The notes under the pieces were generated by a model that saw only the letters and a list, made by a program, of their open reading frames with translations, was not told the origin of the DNA and did no database searches. Position numbers and translations under genes: made by a program. 64,000 bases of DNA from Gp6-AA40 sp963742105 (GTDB lineage Bacteria; Acidobacteriota; Vicinamibacteria; Vicinamibacterales; UBA2999), in contig CAVUKN010000005.1 of the NCBI GenBank assembly GCA_963742105.1, positions 744,001 through 808,000 of the forward strand, read 5' to 3'. This document shows, piece after piece, positions 1 to 10,556 of the stretch. Each line of letters opens with the position of its first letter. The stretch's first letter is position 1.

Positions 1-170
1 CCCGCGGTCACCATCCAGCCGACGGTCTCGCCGACGTCGTAGATACCGGTGGCGTGATAGGGCGTAAAGGTGAGCTGCTGCGGAATGGGCTGCCCACGCT
101 GCGCCACTGCGGGTGTGCCACAGAGAAGGAGGGCGAGCAGAGGGAGCAACCGGCGCGCGATGGAAGGCAT
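1..170 (-). CDS. Secreted protein N-terminus, possibly a carbohydrate esterase (partial)
   Basis: Reading leftward from an ATG at 170, the frame stays open to the window edge and encodes about 56 residues. It starts with a signal peptide (MPSIARR, a leucine-rich core, then TPAVAQ as the cleavage region), so the product is exported. The mature start, with the motifs FTPYHATGIYDVGE and GWMV, resembles the N-terminal beta-sandwich of acidobacterial acetyl-xylan-esterase-like proteins. That is family resemblance only, because the catalytic part lies outside the window. A good sigma70-like promoter sits just upstream (192-220). The neighbouring pentose and hemicellulose genes fit an esterase role, but the identity stays open. 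Confidence 0.55.
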   Translation of the reverse strand, partial: MPSIARRLLPLLALLLCGTPAVAQRGQPIPQQLTFTPYHATGIYDVGETVGWMVTA

Positions 171-191
171 GAGGTATTGCCTGAGCGGCGC

Positions 192-220
192 ATTATCGCG
201 AAACGTTGCGTAATGCGCAA
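192..220 (-). promoter_or_regulatory. Predicted sigma70-type promoter for the partial esterase gene
   Basis: On the minus strand, TTGCGC (220-215) is followed by a 17-base spacer and GATAAT (197-192), 22 bases before the ATG at 170. The spacing is ideal and both hexamers are close to consensus. The -35 half lies inside an imperfect palindrome and next to a box that recurs at 13013-13050, so a repressor or activator site may overlap it. Confidence 0.45.
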
Positions 221-241
221 TCGTCGGTGAATTAGACGAAA
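204..241. repeat. 38-bp box, copy 1
   Basis: This 38-base block matches 13013-13050 at 33 of 38 positions and includes an identical 15-mer, GTGAATTAGACGAAA. Its left part, TTGCGTAATGCGCAA, is a near-palindrome. It could be a shared operator or a small dispersed repeat. In this copy it lies just upstream of the predicted promoter of the minus-strand gene. Confidence 0.5.
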
Positions 242-275
242 CGAGGATCAGGGGCTGGCTCGACGTCGCGGCGCG

Positions 276-297
276 GCGGGCCTGAAGGCCCGCCCTA
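276..297. repeat. REP-like GC palindrome at the end of the permease gene
   Basis: GCGGGCCTGAAGGCCCGC forms a near-perfect hairpin followed by CCTAC. The inverse orientation occurs at 43602-43625. Read on the minus strand, its flanking TAG (297-295) is the stop codon of the permease, so the element supplies the end of that gene. Confidence 0.7.
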
Positions 298-1255
298 CGG
301 GCCTGCCCTGCGGGCACGGGATCGCCGCGCGACGATCTGGTCGGCGATCGCGCCGAGCAGGATGACGCCGCCCATCACCGCGAAGTCCAGGGAACCGGGA
401 ATGTCGAGCAGGTTCACCAGGTTGCGCAGCACCTGCAGCAGCGCCGCGCCCATCACGATGCCGGCGATGGAGCCTTCTCCGCCGCGCAGGCTGCAGCCGC
501 CGACGACCGCCGCCGCGATCGCGTACAACTCGTAGAAGTTGCCGTGCGACGCCGGCGAGATCGAATTCGTATAGAACGCGATGATGATCGCCGACACGCC
601 GGTCAGCGTTCCCGAAATCACGTACGCCCAGGCGATCACCGCCTGCGTTCGCACGCCGGCGTAGCGCGCGGCCTCCTCGTTGCGGCCGATCGCGATCAGG
701 TGACGGCCGAATACGGAGCGGTGCAGGAGCAGCCATGCGGCCACGGCGACGACACCCAGCAGGATGAACGGCATCGGTACGCCGCCGATACTTCCCGAGG
801 CAACCGTGCGCACCCACTCGAATCCTTCGCCGGTGCCGAATCCCTTCGTCGAGTCCCGGGCGATGTAGCGCGCCGCGCCGCGATACAGCAGCAGACCGCA
901 CAGCGTGACGATGAACGGCTGCAGCCGCAGGCGCGCCACCAGCAAGCCGTGGATCGCGCCCAGGCACGCGCCCACGGTCAGCGGCGGCGGCTAGCGCGAC
1001 GCCCGCCGGCCAGCGCCACTCGACCAGCATCATTGACAGCAGCACCCCCAGCAGGGCACAGATCGACCCGACCGACAGGTCGATGCCGCCGGTGATGATG
1101 ACGATGCCAACACCGATGCTGAAGATGCCGTACGTGCCGACGAGCCGGCTGACGTTCTGCAGGTTGGTCACGCTGAGGAACTGCGGGCTGGCCAGCGCGA
1201 CGACCGCGCAGAGCACGATCAGCAGCAGCGCGACACCGATGTCTTTTCGTGTCAT
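295..1255 (-). CDS. Ribose/arabinose-type ABC transporter permease (RbsC family), one frameshift
   Basis: Inner-membrane permease of a monosaccharide importer. It starts at ATG 1255 with MTRKDIGVALLLIVL. The family motif GGIDLSVGS lies near residue 58, and alternating hydrophobic segments continue to the end, including IGRNEEAARYAGV and VVGGCSLRGGEGS, both typical of RbsC/AraH proteins. The frame breaks once, near 985: LAAA should run directly into a segment starting TVGACLG, and a single missing or extra base restores it. About 320 residues is the normal length. It lies 22 bases downstream of the ATPase gene on the same strand, so the two form an operon; the binding protein is encoded at 6319-7328. 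The sugar is not determined, but context favours L-arabinose or galactose. Confidence 0.85.
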
Positions 1256-1277
1256 GGACGCCTGGTCGCGCCGACGC

Positions 1278-2799
1278 TCAGGCCACCGCCAGCTGCATGA
1301 TCGCCTGCGGCGTGCAGTCGGGACGCTCGAGCACGCCGGTTACCCGACCGTCGTGCATCACCGCGACGCGGTCGCATTCGGCGACGATCTCTTCGAGGTC
1401 GCTGCTGATCAGCACCACCGCTGCGCCGTCGGTGGCGAGCTGGCGGATCAGGCGGTGAATCTCCGCCTTGGCGCCCACGTCCACCCCCTGCGTCGGCTCG
1501 TCGAAGACGATCGCATGCGGATCGAGCGCGAGCCATCTGCCGAGCACGACCTTCTGCTGGTTGCCTCCGCTCAGCGTGCCGGCGGCGGCTTCGATCGACG
1601 GTGTCTTCACCGACAGCTTCGTCACGATCTCCCGTGCCGCCGCCGACTCGGCACGCCGGTTCACGAGGCCAAGTCGCGACAGCGTCGAGAGGTTGGGAAG
1701 GGTGATGTTCTCGCGTACGGTCATTTCCCCGATCACGCCACGCCCGCGCCGGTCCTCCGGTACCAGGCAGATGCCCTGGCTGATGGCATCGCGTGGCGTC
1801 TCGATCACGAGCGGCACGCCATCGAGCAGCACGCGGCCGGACAGCCGCGACCCGATCCCGCACACCGCTTCGGCCAACTCGGAGCGGCCCGCGCCGATCA
1901 GCCCCGCAATCCCGAGCACCTCGCCGCGATGTGCCGTGAGCGACGCGTCGACGTCCGGGTAACGCGAGGTGCGCACGCGGTCGATCTCCAGCCCGGGCCT
2001 GCGGGGCTGAGTGGCCGGCAGCCTGACAGCCGCCAGGCGGGACGCGTATTCCGACGCGAGCGTCCGGCCGACCATCAGGTGCACGAGGCGGTCGCGCCGA
2101 ATCTCTCCGCGCGCCAGGGTACCGGCATTCCGGCCATCACGCAGCACCACCGCGCGGTCTGCCATCGCTTCGATCTCCGACAGACGATGCGAGATGTAGA
2201 CGATCGCGGTACCACGTTCCTCGCAGCTCCGTGAGGACACCGACCAGCCGTTCGGCCTCGTCGGCCCCGAGGCTCGCGGTCGGCTCGTCCAGTATCAGGA
2301 TCCGTGCGTCCACCGAGAGTGCGCGGGCGATCGCGACGAGCCGCTGCTGGGCGGTGGAGAGCCGACCCGCGATCGCCCGTGGCGAGATCGCCGCGCCGAT
2401 GCGGGAGAGATGCTGTGCCGACTGCTCCTCCATGCGACGACGGTCGAGCAGGCGCAACGGTCCGGCACGGTACGGCTCGCGCCCGAGGAAGATGTTGCCG
2501 GCGACGTCGAGCGTATCGATCATCTCCAGCTCCTGGTGGATGACGGCGATGCCGAGCCGGGTGGCGGCGGCAGGCTTCGTCGATGCGTCACCGGGACGCC
2601 GTCAAGGTGGATTTCGCCGGCGTCGGGACGATGAATGCCGGCGAGGATCTTCATCAACGTGGACTTGCCGGCGCCGTTCTCGCCGACGAGCGCGACGAGT
2701 CTCGCCGCGTTCGACGTCAAAGTCCACCTGGTCCAGAGCGACGACGCCGGGAAAGCGTTTGGCGATCGCCCGCATCTGCAGTAAAGGAACCGTCGTCAA
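1278..2799 (-). CDS. Sugar ABC transporter ATP-binding protein (RbsA/AraG type), several frameshifts
   Basis: Duplicated ATPase of about 500 residues that powers a monosaccharide importer. Domain 1 starts with LQMRAIAKRFPGVVALDQV, then Walker A GENGAGKST (about 2690-2660), signature LSTAQQRLVAIARAL and Walker B ILILDEPTA. Domain 2 has the degenerate GLIGAGRSEL P-loop expected for this family, PEDRRGRG, and signature LSGGNQQKVVLGRW followed by VFDEPTQGVD. Frames change near 2715, 2530 and 2200, yet no motif is lost. The start is uncertain: TTG 2799 has a GGAG eight bases upstream, and ATG 2775 is the alternative. TTG 2799 would coincide with the galT start on the other strand. Confidence 0.82.
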
Positions 2800-3847
2800 T
2801 GAGCAACTCCGGCGCGGCGATGTGGGAGCAGCGATGGCACCCGCTCCGTGAGGAATGGGTGATCGTGGCTGCCCATCGTAACGATCGCCCCTGGCACGGG
2901 CGAACGGGCGCTGGCAGCCGCGTCGCGTCGCGCCAGCATACGTCGAGGACTGCTATTTGTGTCCCGGGAATCGGCGTGTGAGCGGCGCCCGCAACCCGCA
3001 ATACCGGTCGGTGTTCGTGTTCGACAACGATCATCCGTGTGTCGGTCCCGACGCGCCGCAGCCGCTCGCGGCACCGTCGGGAATCTACCGCAACTCGCCG
3101 GCAACCGGGGTCGCGCGGGTGGTGTGCTACACGCCCGCTGCACAATGTGACGCTGGCCGAACTCGATCCGAGCGAGATCACGACCCTGCTGATTGCGTGG
3201 CGCGAGCAGTACGTCGAGCTCGGCTGCCCGGCCGGAGGTGCGGCACGTCCTGATTTTCGAGAACAAGGGCGAGGTCGTCGGGGTGTCGAACCCGCATCCG
3301 CACGGTCAGATCTACGCGACCAACTTCGTGTTCAAGACGATCGAGACCGAGGCGATCGCGAGCCGTCGCTACTACGCCGAACACGGACGCGTGCTCTTCC
3401 AGGACATCATCCGCTCGGAACTGGCAGATGGCCGCCGCGTGCTGACCGAGAACGAGTCGGCCATCGTGTTCCTGCCGTACTTCGCCCGCTACGCCTACGA
3501 GTGCTACGTGGCGCCGAAGGAAACGCACCGAGCCTGGCGACGATGTCGGACGGTGAGCTGACCGATCTTGCCGCGGCGCTCAAATGGCTGCTCGTGCGCT
3601 ATGACAACCTCTGGCAGATGTCGTTTCCGTATGTGCTGACGCTGCATCAGGCGCCAACTGATGGCGGCGATTACCGGGGATTCCACTTCCACATCGAATG
3701 CCATCCACCGCTGCGCAAGCCGCAGCTGCTGAAGTACCTTGCCGGTCCGGAGGTTGGCGGCGGCAACTTCCTGAGTGACACGCTGCCTGAGGTCAAGGCG
3801 GCGCGAACTGCGCGCGCTTCCCGCCGTTCACTACCGGACGGACGACG

Positions 3848-3855
<8 letters not shown>
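2799..3855 (+). CDS. galT: Galactose-1-phosphate uridylyltransferase family protein, several frameshifts
   Basis: GalT transfers UMP between UDP-glucose and a sugar 1-phosphate through a uridylyl-histidine. Visible hallmarks are RWHPLREEWVIVAAHR at the N-terminus, the zinc-site pair in DCYLCPGN (about 2948-2971), the catalytic NPHPHGQIY (about 3289-3315) and the late HFHIE (about 3688). The start ATG 2799 has AAAGGA ten bases upstream; ATG 2820 is also possible. Frames change near 2905, 3135, 3230, 3530 and 3800, mostly by one inserted base, and the conserved protein is continuous once they are joined. It overlaps the next gene by 8 bases. The arabinokinase-like partner two genes on raises the possibility that the substrate is arabinose 1-phosphate (inference). 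Confidence 0.85.
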
Positions 3856-4765
<910 letters not shown>

Positions 4766-4769
<4 letters not shown>

Positions 4770-6268
4770 TCGTGACCGACCCTTCCGGTCGTCCCCTTGA
4801 TGCGCCGCTCACGGTCGATGCCGACGTGGCGTGGGTCGGTTATGCGAACGCGAAGATCCGGGCCGCGATCGAACCACTGCTGCAGCGGGAATTGCGCGCG
4901 CGGGGCTGGCTCGCGCCCGAAGGACCCGGCATGAACGTCCCGGATGATCTCGGCCAGTTCGTCGAGATGCTACGCGGCGCGCCGGCTGTTCGAACCGGGC
5001 GCGCGAGATCGCAATTGCGCGAGCACCCGGCCGACTCGACGTGATGGGCGGGATTGCCGATTACTCCGGGTTCGCTCGTGCTCGAGCGGCCGATCGCGGA
5101 AGGCACGTGCGCGGCGGTGCAGCCGATCGATCGTCCGGTCCTCGAGGTGGTCAGCATCGGTCGGCCGCCGATCAGCGTTCCCGTCGCGACGCTGGTTCCT
5201 GACGAGGAGCCGATGGCGTATGAGGTTGCCCGGCGGCGGTTTGCCGCGGGCGATCAGCGCTGGGCGGCCTACGTCATCGGTGTGTTCCTGGTGCTGGCGC
5301 GCGAGCGCGGCTTGCGTTTCGACTCGGGCGCGCGCGTCGTGATCGCGTCTTCGGTGCCGGAAGGAAAAGGAGTCAGTTCGTCGGCTGCCGTCGAGACGGC
5401 CGTCATGCAGGCCGCCGCGTCTGCGTTCGACGTTGCCATCCATCCGCGCGACCTCGCGTTGCTGTGCCAGCAGGCCGAGAACCTCGTGGCGGGCGCGCCG
5501 TGCGGCGTCATGGACCAGATGACGTGTGTGTTCGGCGAGCCGGACGCGCTGATGGCGTTGTTGTGCCAACCGGCTGAACTCCAGGAGCCGGTGCCGGTTC
5601 CCGCGGACCTGGCGTTCTGGGGCATCGACTCGGGAGAGCGTCACGCGGTGAGCGGCTCGGATTACGAGTCGGTTCGCGCCGGCGCTTTCATGGGTCTGCG
5701 GATCCTGGCCGACCACATGTCGATTCCCGGGCGGATACCTGGCGAACATCGACCCCGACGAATTCGAACGCGTCACCTGCCACATTCCGCGAGGACATGA
5801 GCGGCGCAGAGTTCCTCGCGCGCTACGACGGCACGTCCGACACGGTCACGACGGTGCTGCCGGAGCGGCGGTATCGGGTCCGCGCCGCGACGGCCCACCC
5901 GGTGTACGAGCGCCGACGCGCCGAAACATTCCGCAAGTTGCTGATCGAATGGAGCGGTGATCAGGCGGGCGTCGCGTTGGGCACGCTGATGTACGAGTCG
6001 CACGCAAGCTACGGCCGCTGCGGGCTGGGCTCGCAGGGAACCGATCGATTGGTGGAGCTGGTGAAATCTGCGGGTCCAGATACCGGCTTGTATGGGGCCC
6101 GGATTACCGGTGGTGGCAGCGGCGGAACAGTGGCGGTGCTCGGCCGGCCCGACGCGTCGGCCGCCGATTGCGCGCATTGCCGACCAGTACGAGCGCGAGA
6201 CAGGTCATCGTCCCTACGTTTTCGCCGGCTCGTCTCCCGGCGTTGCGGCGGTGGGCGCCAGCTGGTGA
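4766..6268 (+). CDS. L-arabinokinase-like GHMP kinase (galactokinase family), several frameshifts
   Basis: GHMP-fold sugar kinase, about 500 residues, longer than bacterial GalK. The blocks APGRLDVMGGIADYSGSLVL, PMAYEVARRRFAA, VPEGKGVSSSAAVE, SPRDLALLC-like HPRDLALLCQQAENLV, APCGVMDQMT and FWGIDSGERHAV resemble, as I remember it, the C-terminal kinase half of plant L-arabinokinase (ARA1) more than E. coli GalK. The phosphate loop PEGKGVSSSAA and the late glycine motif GGGSGGTVAVLG are intact. The first 75 residues have no match I recognise. GTG 4766 overlaps the previous stop by four bases. Frames change near 4985, 5055, 5735, 5775 and 6155; the last frame ends at TGA 6268. Expected reaction: L-arabinose (or galactose) plus ATP to the sugar 1-phosphate. 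Confidence 0.8.
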
Positions 6269-6318
6269 CGCTGTAACGCGAAATTTGACACGCCGCGTCT
6301 CTCGCGGTATGTCCTCAC

Positions 6319-7328
6319 GTGAAATCCAAGGCCGCCATGAACGAGCGCGTGGTGCGGCGGGTCGCCGCGTCGATGGTGTGCCTGATGTTCGTGAGTGCCG
6401 GCTGCCGCCAGGCAACCGACAACGGTGCGGAGAACCCGAAGACCATCAAGCTGGCCTTCGTCACCAACAACTCGGCTGACTTCTGGACGATCGCGCGCCG
6501 CGGCGTCGAGAAGGCGGACGCCGAGCTTCGCCGACGTCGAAACCGAGTTCCGCCTCACTTCCGACGGCACCGCGGCCGAGCAGCAGCGGATCGTCGATGA
6601 TCTCCTCACCAAGGGGGTGACCGGCATCGCCATCTCACCCGTCGATCCCGGCGAACCAGGTCGCGATGATCGACGCAGCGGCGAGGCAGGCGATCGTCTT
6701 CACGCAGGACAGTGACGCGCCGCAGTCGCAGCGCACGCTGTACATCGGCACCGACAACCTTGCGGCCGGACGGCAGGCGGGCCAGCTCTTCGCGATGCGA
6801 TTCCCGGCCGGCGGCGACGTGATGCTGTTCGTCGGCAAGCTCGACGCTCAGAACGCGCAGGAGCGCGTGCAGGGCATCCGCGATGCACTGGCGGAATCGA
6901 ACATCCGCATCCTCGACGTCCGGACCGACGACGTCGATGACGTGAGGGCAAAGGCCAATGCTGCCGACACGCTGGTTCGCTATCCGAACGTGAAGGCGCT
7001 GGTCGGGCTGTGGAGCTACAACGGACCGGCAATCCTCAATGCGGTGCGCGAAGCCGGCAAGGTCGGGGAGCGTGAAGATCATCGCCTTCGACGAAGCGGA
7101 CGAGACCCTGGCCGGGATCAGTGCCGGAGCGATCGAAGGCGACGGTCGTGCAGCAGCCGTACGAGTTCGGCTATCAGGCGATTCACAAGATGGCGCAGGC
7201 GGCGCGCGGCGACCATTCCTTCATCCCGCCGTCGAAACAGATCATCGTCCCGACAATGGTCGTGAATCGCGGCAATGTCGAGGCGTTCACCAAACAGGAT
7301 CAAGGAGCTTCGCGGCCGCACCGAGTAG
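6319..7328 (+). CDS. Sugar-binding lipoprotein of an ABC importer (LacI-type periplasmic fold), several frameshifts
   Basis: Periplasmic binding protein, about 335 residues. The N-terminus is a lipoprotein signal ending in VSAGC (about 6391-6405). The mature part has KLAFVTNNSADFWTIARRG, then AAEQQRIVDDLLTKGVTGIA, TLYIGTDNLAAGRQAGQLF and ALVGLWSYNGPAIL, all typical of RbsB-like proteins. Frames change near 6530, 6650, 7070, 7140 and 7295, and the joined frame ends KELRGRTE at TAG 7328. It fits the ATPase and permease encoded divergently at 295-2799, which have no binding-protein gene of their own nearby. It lies between the sugar kinase and the arabinofuranosidase on the same strand. Confidence 0.82.
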
Positions 7329-7364
7329 GCGGCGTTTCCGGGAAGCGGACCGGCATCGGGAGAT

Positions 7365-9023
7365 ATGCGCATGATGACGTCGTTCGATCGCCGGACGTTC
7401 CTGGCCAGCCTGGGTCAGGCCGGGGCGGCGCTGGCGGCTGGTTCCTGGCTCGAGACCATCGGCTACGCGCAGGTGAGCCGCGGCCCCGCGCGCGTCAGGA
7501 TGCAACCGCCATTGGCGGCGCGATTTCGACCGCCGGGTGCTCGGCTCGTTCCTCGAGCATCTCGGACGCGCGATTTACACCGGGGTCTATCAACCCGGGA
7601 TCGCCGCTGGCGGATGCGAAAGGATTCCGCACCGACGTTGTCCGCGAGGTGAAGGAACTCGGGGTGCCGATCGTCCGCTACCCGGGCGGCAACTTCGTCT
7701 CCGGCTACAACTGGCTGGACGGTGTCGGACCGAAGGCGCAGCGGCCAACCGTGCTCGATCGGGCGTGGAATTCGATGGAGTCGAACCAGTTCGGCACCAA
7801 CGATTTCATCGAGTGGTGCCGTCTGACCGGGAGCGAACCGCTGCTCGGGACTCAACTTCGGCACCGGCTCCGCCGAAATGGCGGCGGCGCTGGTCGAATA
7901 CTGCAACGTCGAGCGCGGAACGAAGTGGAGCGAGCTGCGCCGCTCGCACGGCTACGCGCAGCCGCACGGGGTGAAGTATTGGTGCCTGGGCAACGAGATG
8001 GACGGTCCATGGCAGATCGGGCAGCTTCAGGCGCGCGAGTACGGCCGCAAGGCGCGCGACGCCGCCAAGCAGATGCGGGTGATCGACGGCGACCTGCGGC
8101 TGATCGCGTGCGGATCGAGCGGCACGCAGATGCCGCAGTACCTCGCCTGGGACCGCGAGGTGCTCGAGGAGTGCTACGACATGGTCGACGGCCTGTCGCT
8201 GCACGCCTACTACGGCAACACCCAGCCGCTCACCGGCAACAACATCGGCCGCTATCTGGCGATGAACCTCGACATGGATCGACAGATTCGCGAGAGCGCC
8301 GCCGTCTGCGATTACGTCCAGGGACTGCGCAAGATCGAGCAAGCGGCTGTGGCTCTCGTTCGACGAATGGAACGTCTGGTATCGCGCCCGCAGCGGCAAC
8401 GCCACCGAACGGCCAGCGGCAGTTCGCGCCGAAGCTGCTCGAGGAGGTCTACAACCTCGAGGACGCGCTGCTGGTCGGCGGGTTCGTCAACACGCTGCTG
8501 CGGAACTCGGATCGGGTGCGGGTCGCGTGCCTCGCCCAGCTCGTCAACGTGATCGCGCCAATCGTTACCAACGACACCGGCGTGCTGCGCCAGAGCACCT
8601 ACTATCCCTATTCATGGGCGCTGAAGTACGCGAAGGGGCGCGTGCTGGATCTGCGTGTCGAGTCGGAGATGTATCCCATTCGCGCCGCCGGCCTGCAGGC
8701 GGACTTCGCCCGCAACGATCAGGTGCCGTTCGTCGACATCGCCGCGACGCTCGATGCGCCGAATGGTCAGGCGGCGGTGCTGATGCTGAATCGTGACACC
8801 TGCGGTGAGCGCGAAGTGACGCTGGACTGGGGCGACATCAAGCCGACGCGGGTGCTCGCCTGCGAGACGCTCACCGGTGCGGACCTGAAGGCGTTCAACA
8901 CCTTCGAGCAGCCGCGGAAGGTGGCGCCGCAGCGCCTTGGACGCACCCGCGGCAGGCGGACGCATGACGTTCAAGCTGCCGGCCGGCTCCTACACGGTTG
9001 CGCACGTCGCCGCCAGCATGTAA
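7365..9023 (+). CDS. GH51 alpha-L-arabinofuranosidase, Tat-exported, several frameshifts
   Basis: Retaining arabinofuranosidase that removes L-arabinosyl side chains from arabinan or arabinoxylan. A twin-arginine signal (SFDRRTFLASLG) starts at ATG 7365. Domain landmarks in order are RVLGSFLEHLGRAIYTGVY, IVRYPGGNFVSGYNW, acid/base Glu in CLGNEMDGP (codon about 7994) and nucleophile Glu in SFDEWNVWY (codon about 8365). The C-terminal beta-sandwich (AAVLMLNRDT, PAGSYTVAHV) ends at TAA 9023. Frames change near 7530, 7600, 7852, 8340, 8405 and 8935. About 550 residues is normal for GH51. It lies 36 bases after the binding protein, so it is probably the last gene of the sugar operon. Confidence 0.87.
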
Positions 9024-9102
9024 TTACGTCACCGGGCGCAGAGGCTAACGCCGCTGAGGTTCACGACGCCCGCCGGTTCGTGAACATTCATGACGCACTG
9101 GA

Positions 9103-9358
9103 CGGCCGACTGCCCGCACGTGAGGCCGCTTCGGAGCCGCATCTCCCTGCGCGCCTCCGGCGCCGCTCGGTCGCAGTACAAATACGCCTCCTACGGGCCT
9201 CACATACGGGCAGCCGGCCGCGTATTCGAATCCAGCGCACATGTGTGCGTGGCGAGCGTGGGCATGTCAGGCCGGAGGAAACCGTGTTTGTACTGCGAGC
9301 CAGATTACAGGCGAGACGCGGTTTCCGGAGTCGCCTGACGTGCCCACGCTCGCCACGC
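9103..9358. repeat. Non-coding spacer with two long hairpins and complementary loops
   Basis: The 353-base spacer 9024-9376 has no gene I can support. Hairpin A pairs 9103-9127 with 9196-9220 (22 of 25; the three differences are transitions that can still form G-T pairs). Hairpin B pairs 9247-9272 with 9333-9358 (25 of 26), with an inner GGAAACCG/CGGTTTCC pair. The loops contain TCGCAGTACAAA (9171-9182) and its exact complement (9287-9298), so the two hairpins can also pair with each other. Confidence 0.75.
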
Positions 9359-9376
9359 CTGCTTGCCCGTTGTTGA

Positions 9377-10288
9377 CTACTGCGGCCGTACTTCGACCGT
9401 GATCCCGTTGTTGTCGAGGAAGCGCACGACGTCCGGTTCGTCCGGGGACGGCAGGATCTTCGCGCCGATCTGGTTCAGCCGGGCGGTGAAGGCGGCGCGA
9501 TCAAACGCGGCGACCTTGATCGCGAAATGATCGATCGACGGCTTTCCGTCTGGCGCCTTCTGCAGGCCGATGCGCGTGTTCTTCTCCATCATGAACCAGA
9601 CGCGGCCGTTGCGATCAGGCGGCCGTTCCGGCGCGGTCCCGTAGATGCCGCGATAGTAGGGGAGCGCCTTGTCGAGACTGGAGACGTTCAGCATGATGTG
9701 GTCGACGCCAGTTGGCGCCAGCATGCCAGTGTCGACGGATAGCGGCGATGGCACGGCAGCCGTGACGAGTCCCGCCGGCGGCTGGAACAACTGCAGTTCG
9801 AGACCGTCCGGATCCGGCCACATGCCGATTGGTCCGGCGGCCGTCGGTTTGGACGGAAGGCCGGCCATCTCGAGCGACGCGGCGAAACCGGCGGCGTTGT
9901 ACGTCTTCGCCAGGACGCAGTAGTGGCCGATCGCCGGCGGGCGGCCCTGGCCTGCGCCGATTGCGATGTAACCCACCTGTCGATCGGCGGGCACGTCACC
10001 GAGCACGATGAAGTATCGCAGCGTGTCGCGAACCGGCTGCTGGTGCAGCGGCATCTTGAAGATGCGCGCGTAGAACTGCGCGGCGGCCGCGGTGTCGGGC
10101 ACGACGATGTCGAGATGCTCGACCCCGAGGTTGTCGAGTGGCAACTTGACCGGCGCCGCCGGTCCTGACTGTCGGCCGTTGTTGGGAGGTCCTTGCGCAG
10201 CGATCGGGACGACCAACAGCAGCGCCACGGTCACCAGAGCGGCACGCCACTTACCATTCACTCCACCGGTCGAGGGTCGCACGCACAT
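9377..10288 (-). CDS. Secreted two-domain VOC (glyoxalase/dioxygenase-fold) protein
   Basis: About 303 residues with a signal peptide (WRAALVTVALLLVVPIAAQG). Two VOC modules follow: the first starts at LGVEHLDIVVPDTAAAAQFY and the second at TGVDHIMLNVSSLDKALPYY, ending DGKPSIDHFAIKV and NGITVEVRP. Candidate metal ligands are the His of EHLD and DHIM and the late Glu of VEV. VOC proteins include isomerases, dioxygenases and lyases, and nothing here fixes the reaction. The start at ATG 10288 is preferred because GAGG lies six bases upstream; ATG 10294 is in frame. The frame is intact, in contrast to both flanking plus-strand genes. Confidence 0.8.
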   Translation of the reverse strand: MCVRPSTGGVNGKWRAALVTVALLLVVPIAAQGPPNNGRQSGPAAPVKLPLDNLGVEHLDIVVPDTAAAAQFYARIFKMPLHQQPVRDTLRYFIVLGDVPADRQVGYIAIGAGQGRPPAIGHYCVLAKTYNAAGFAASLEMAGLPSKPTAAGPIGMWPDPDGLELQLFQPPAGLVTAAVPSPLSVDTGMLAPTGVDHIMLNVSSLDKALPYYRGIYGTAPERPPDRNGRVWFMMEKNTRIGLQKAPDGKPSIDHFAIKVAAFDRAAFTARLNQIGAKILPSPDEPDVVRFLDNNGITVEVRPQ

Positions 10289-10556
10289 GGTCATCCTCAG
10301 ATTATGGCCACCGTTTCACGATGAACGCCCGCTGCGAGCGGGACGTGTCCGACGGATTCTACGTAGGCGCCCATCCTGTTTGCGCCAAAAAAGCCGCAAA
10401 TGTCGCCATCAACCGCGGCCCGGCGCGCCTCCAAGCCCCTTTACGGCCGAAGTGACGAGCACCCCGCGCGTCACGAGACGACTTCGTGCATTATTTGCCG
10501 GGACGTCCACCCTTGCTGTAGTAGCCTCTCACTGTTTCGGGAAAGGAGAGCCTGTG

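Noticed and set aside
9103..9358. Integron attC site or cassette
   Set aside because: Large hairpins with imperfect stems suggested it, but there are no RYYYAAC/GTTRRRY ends and no integrase.
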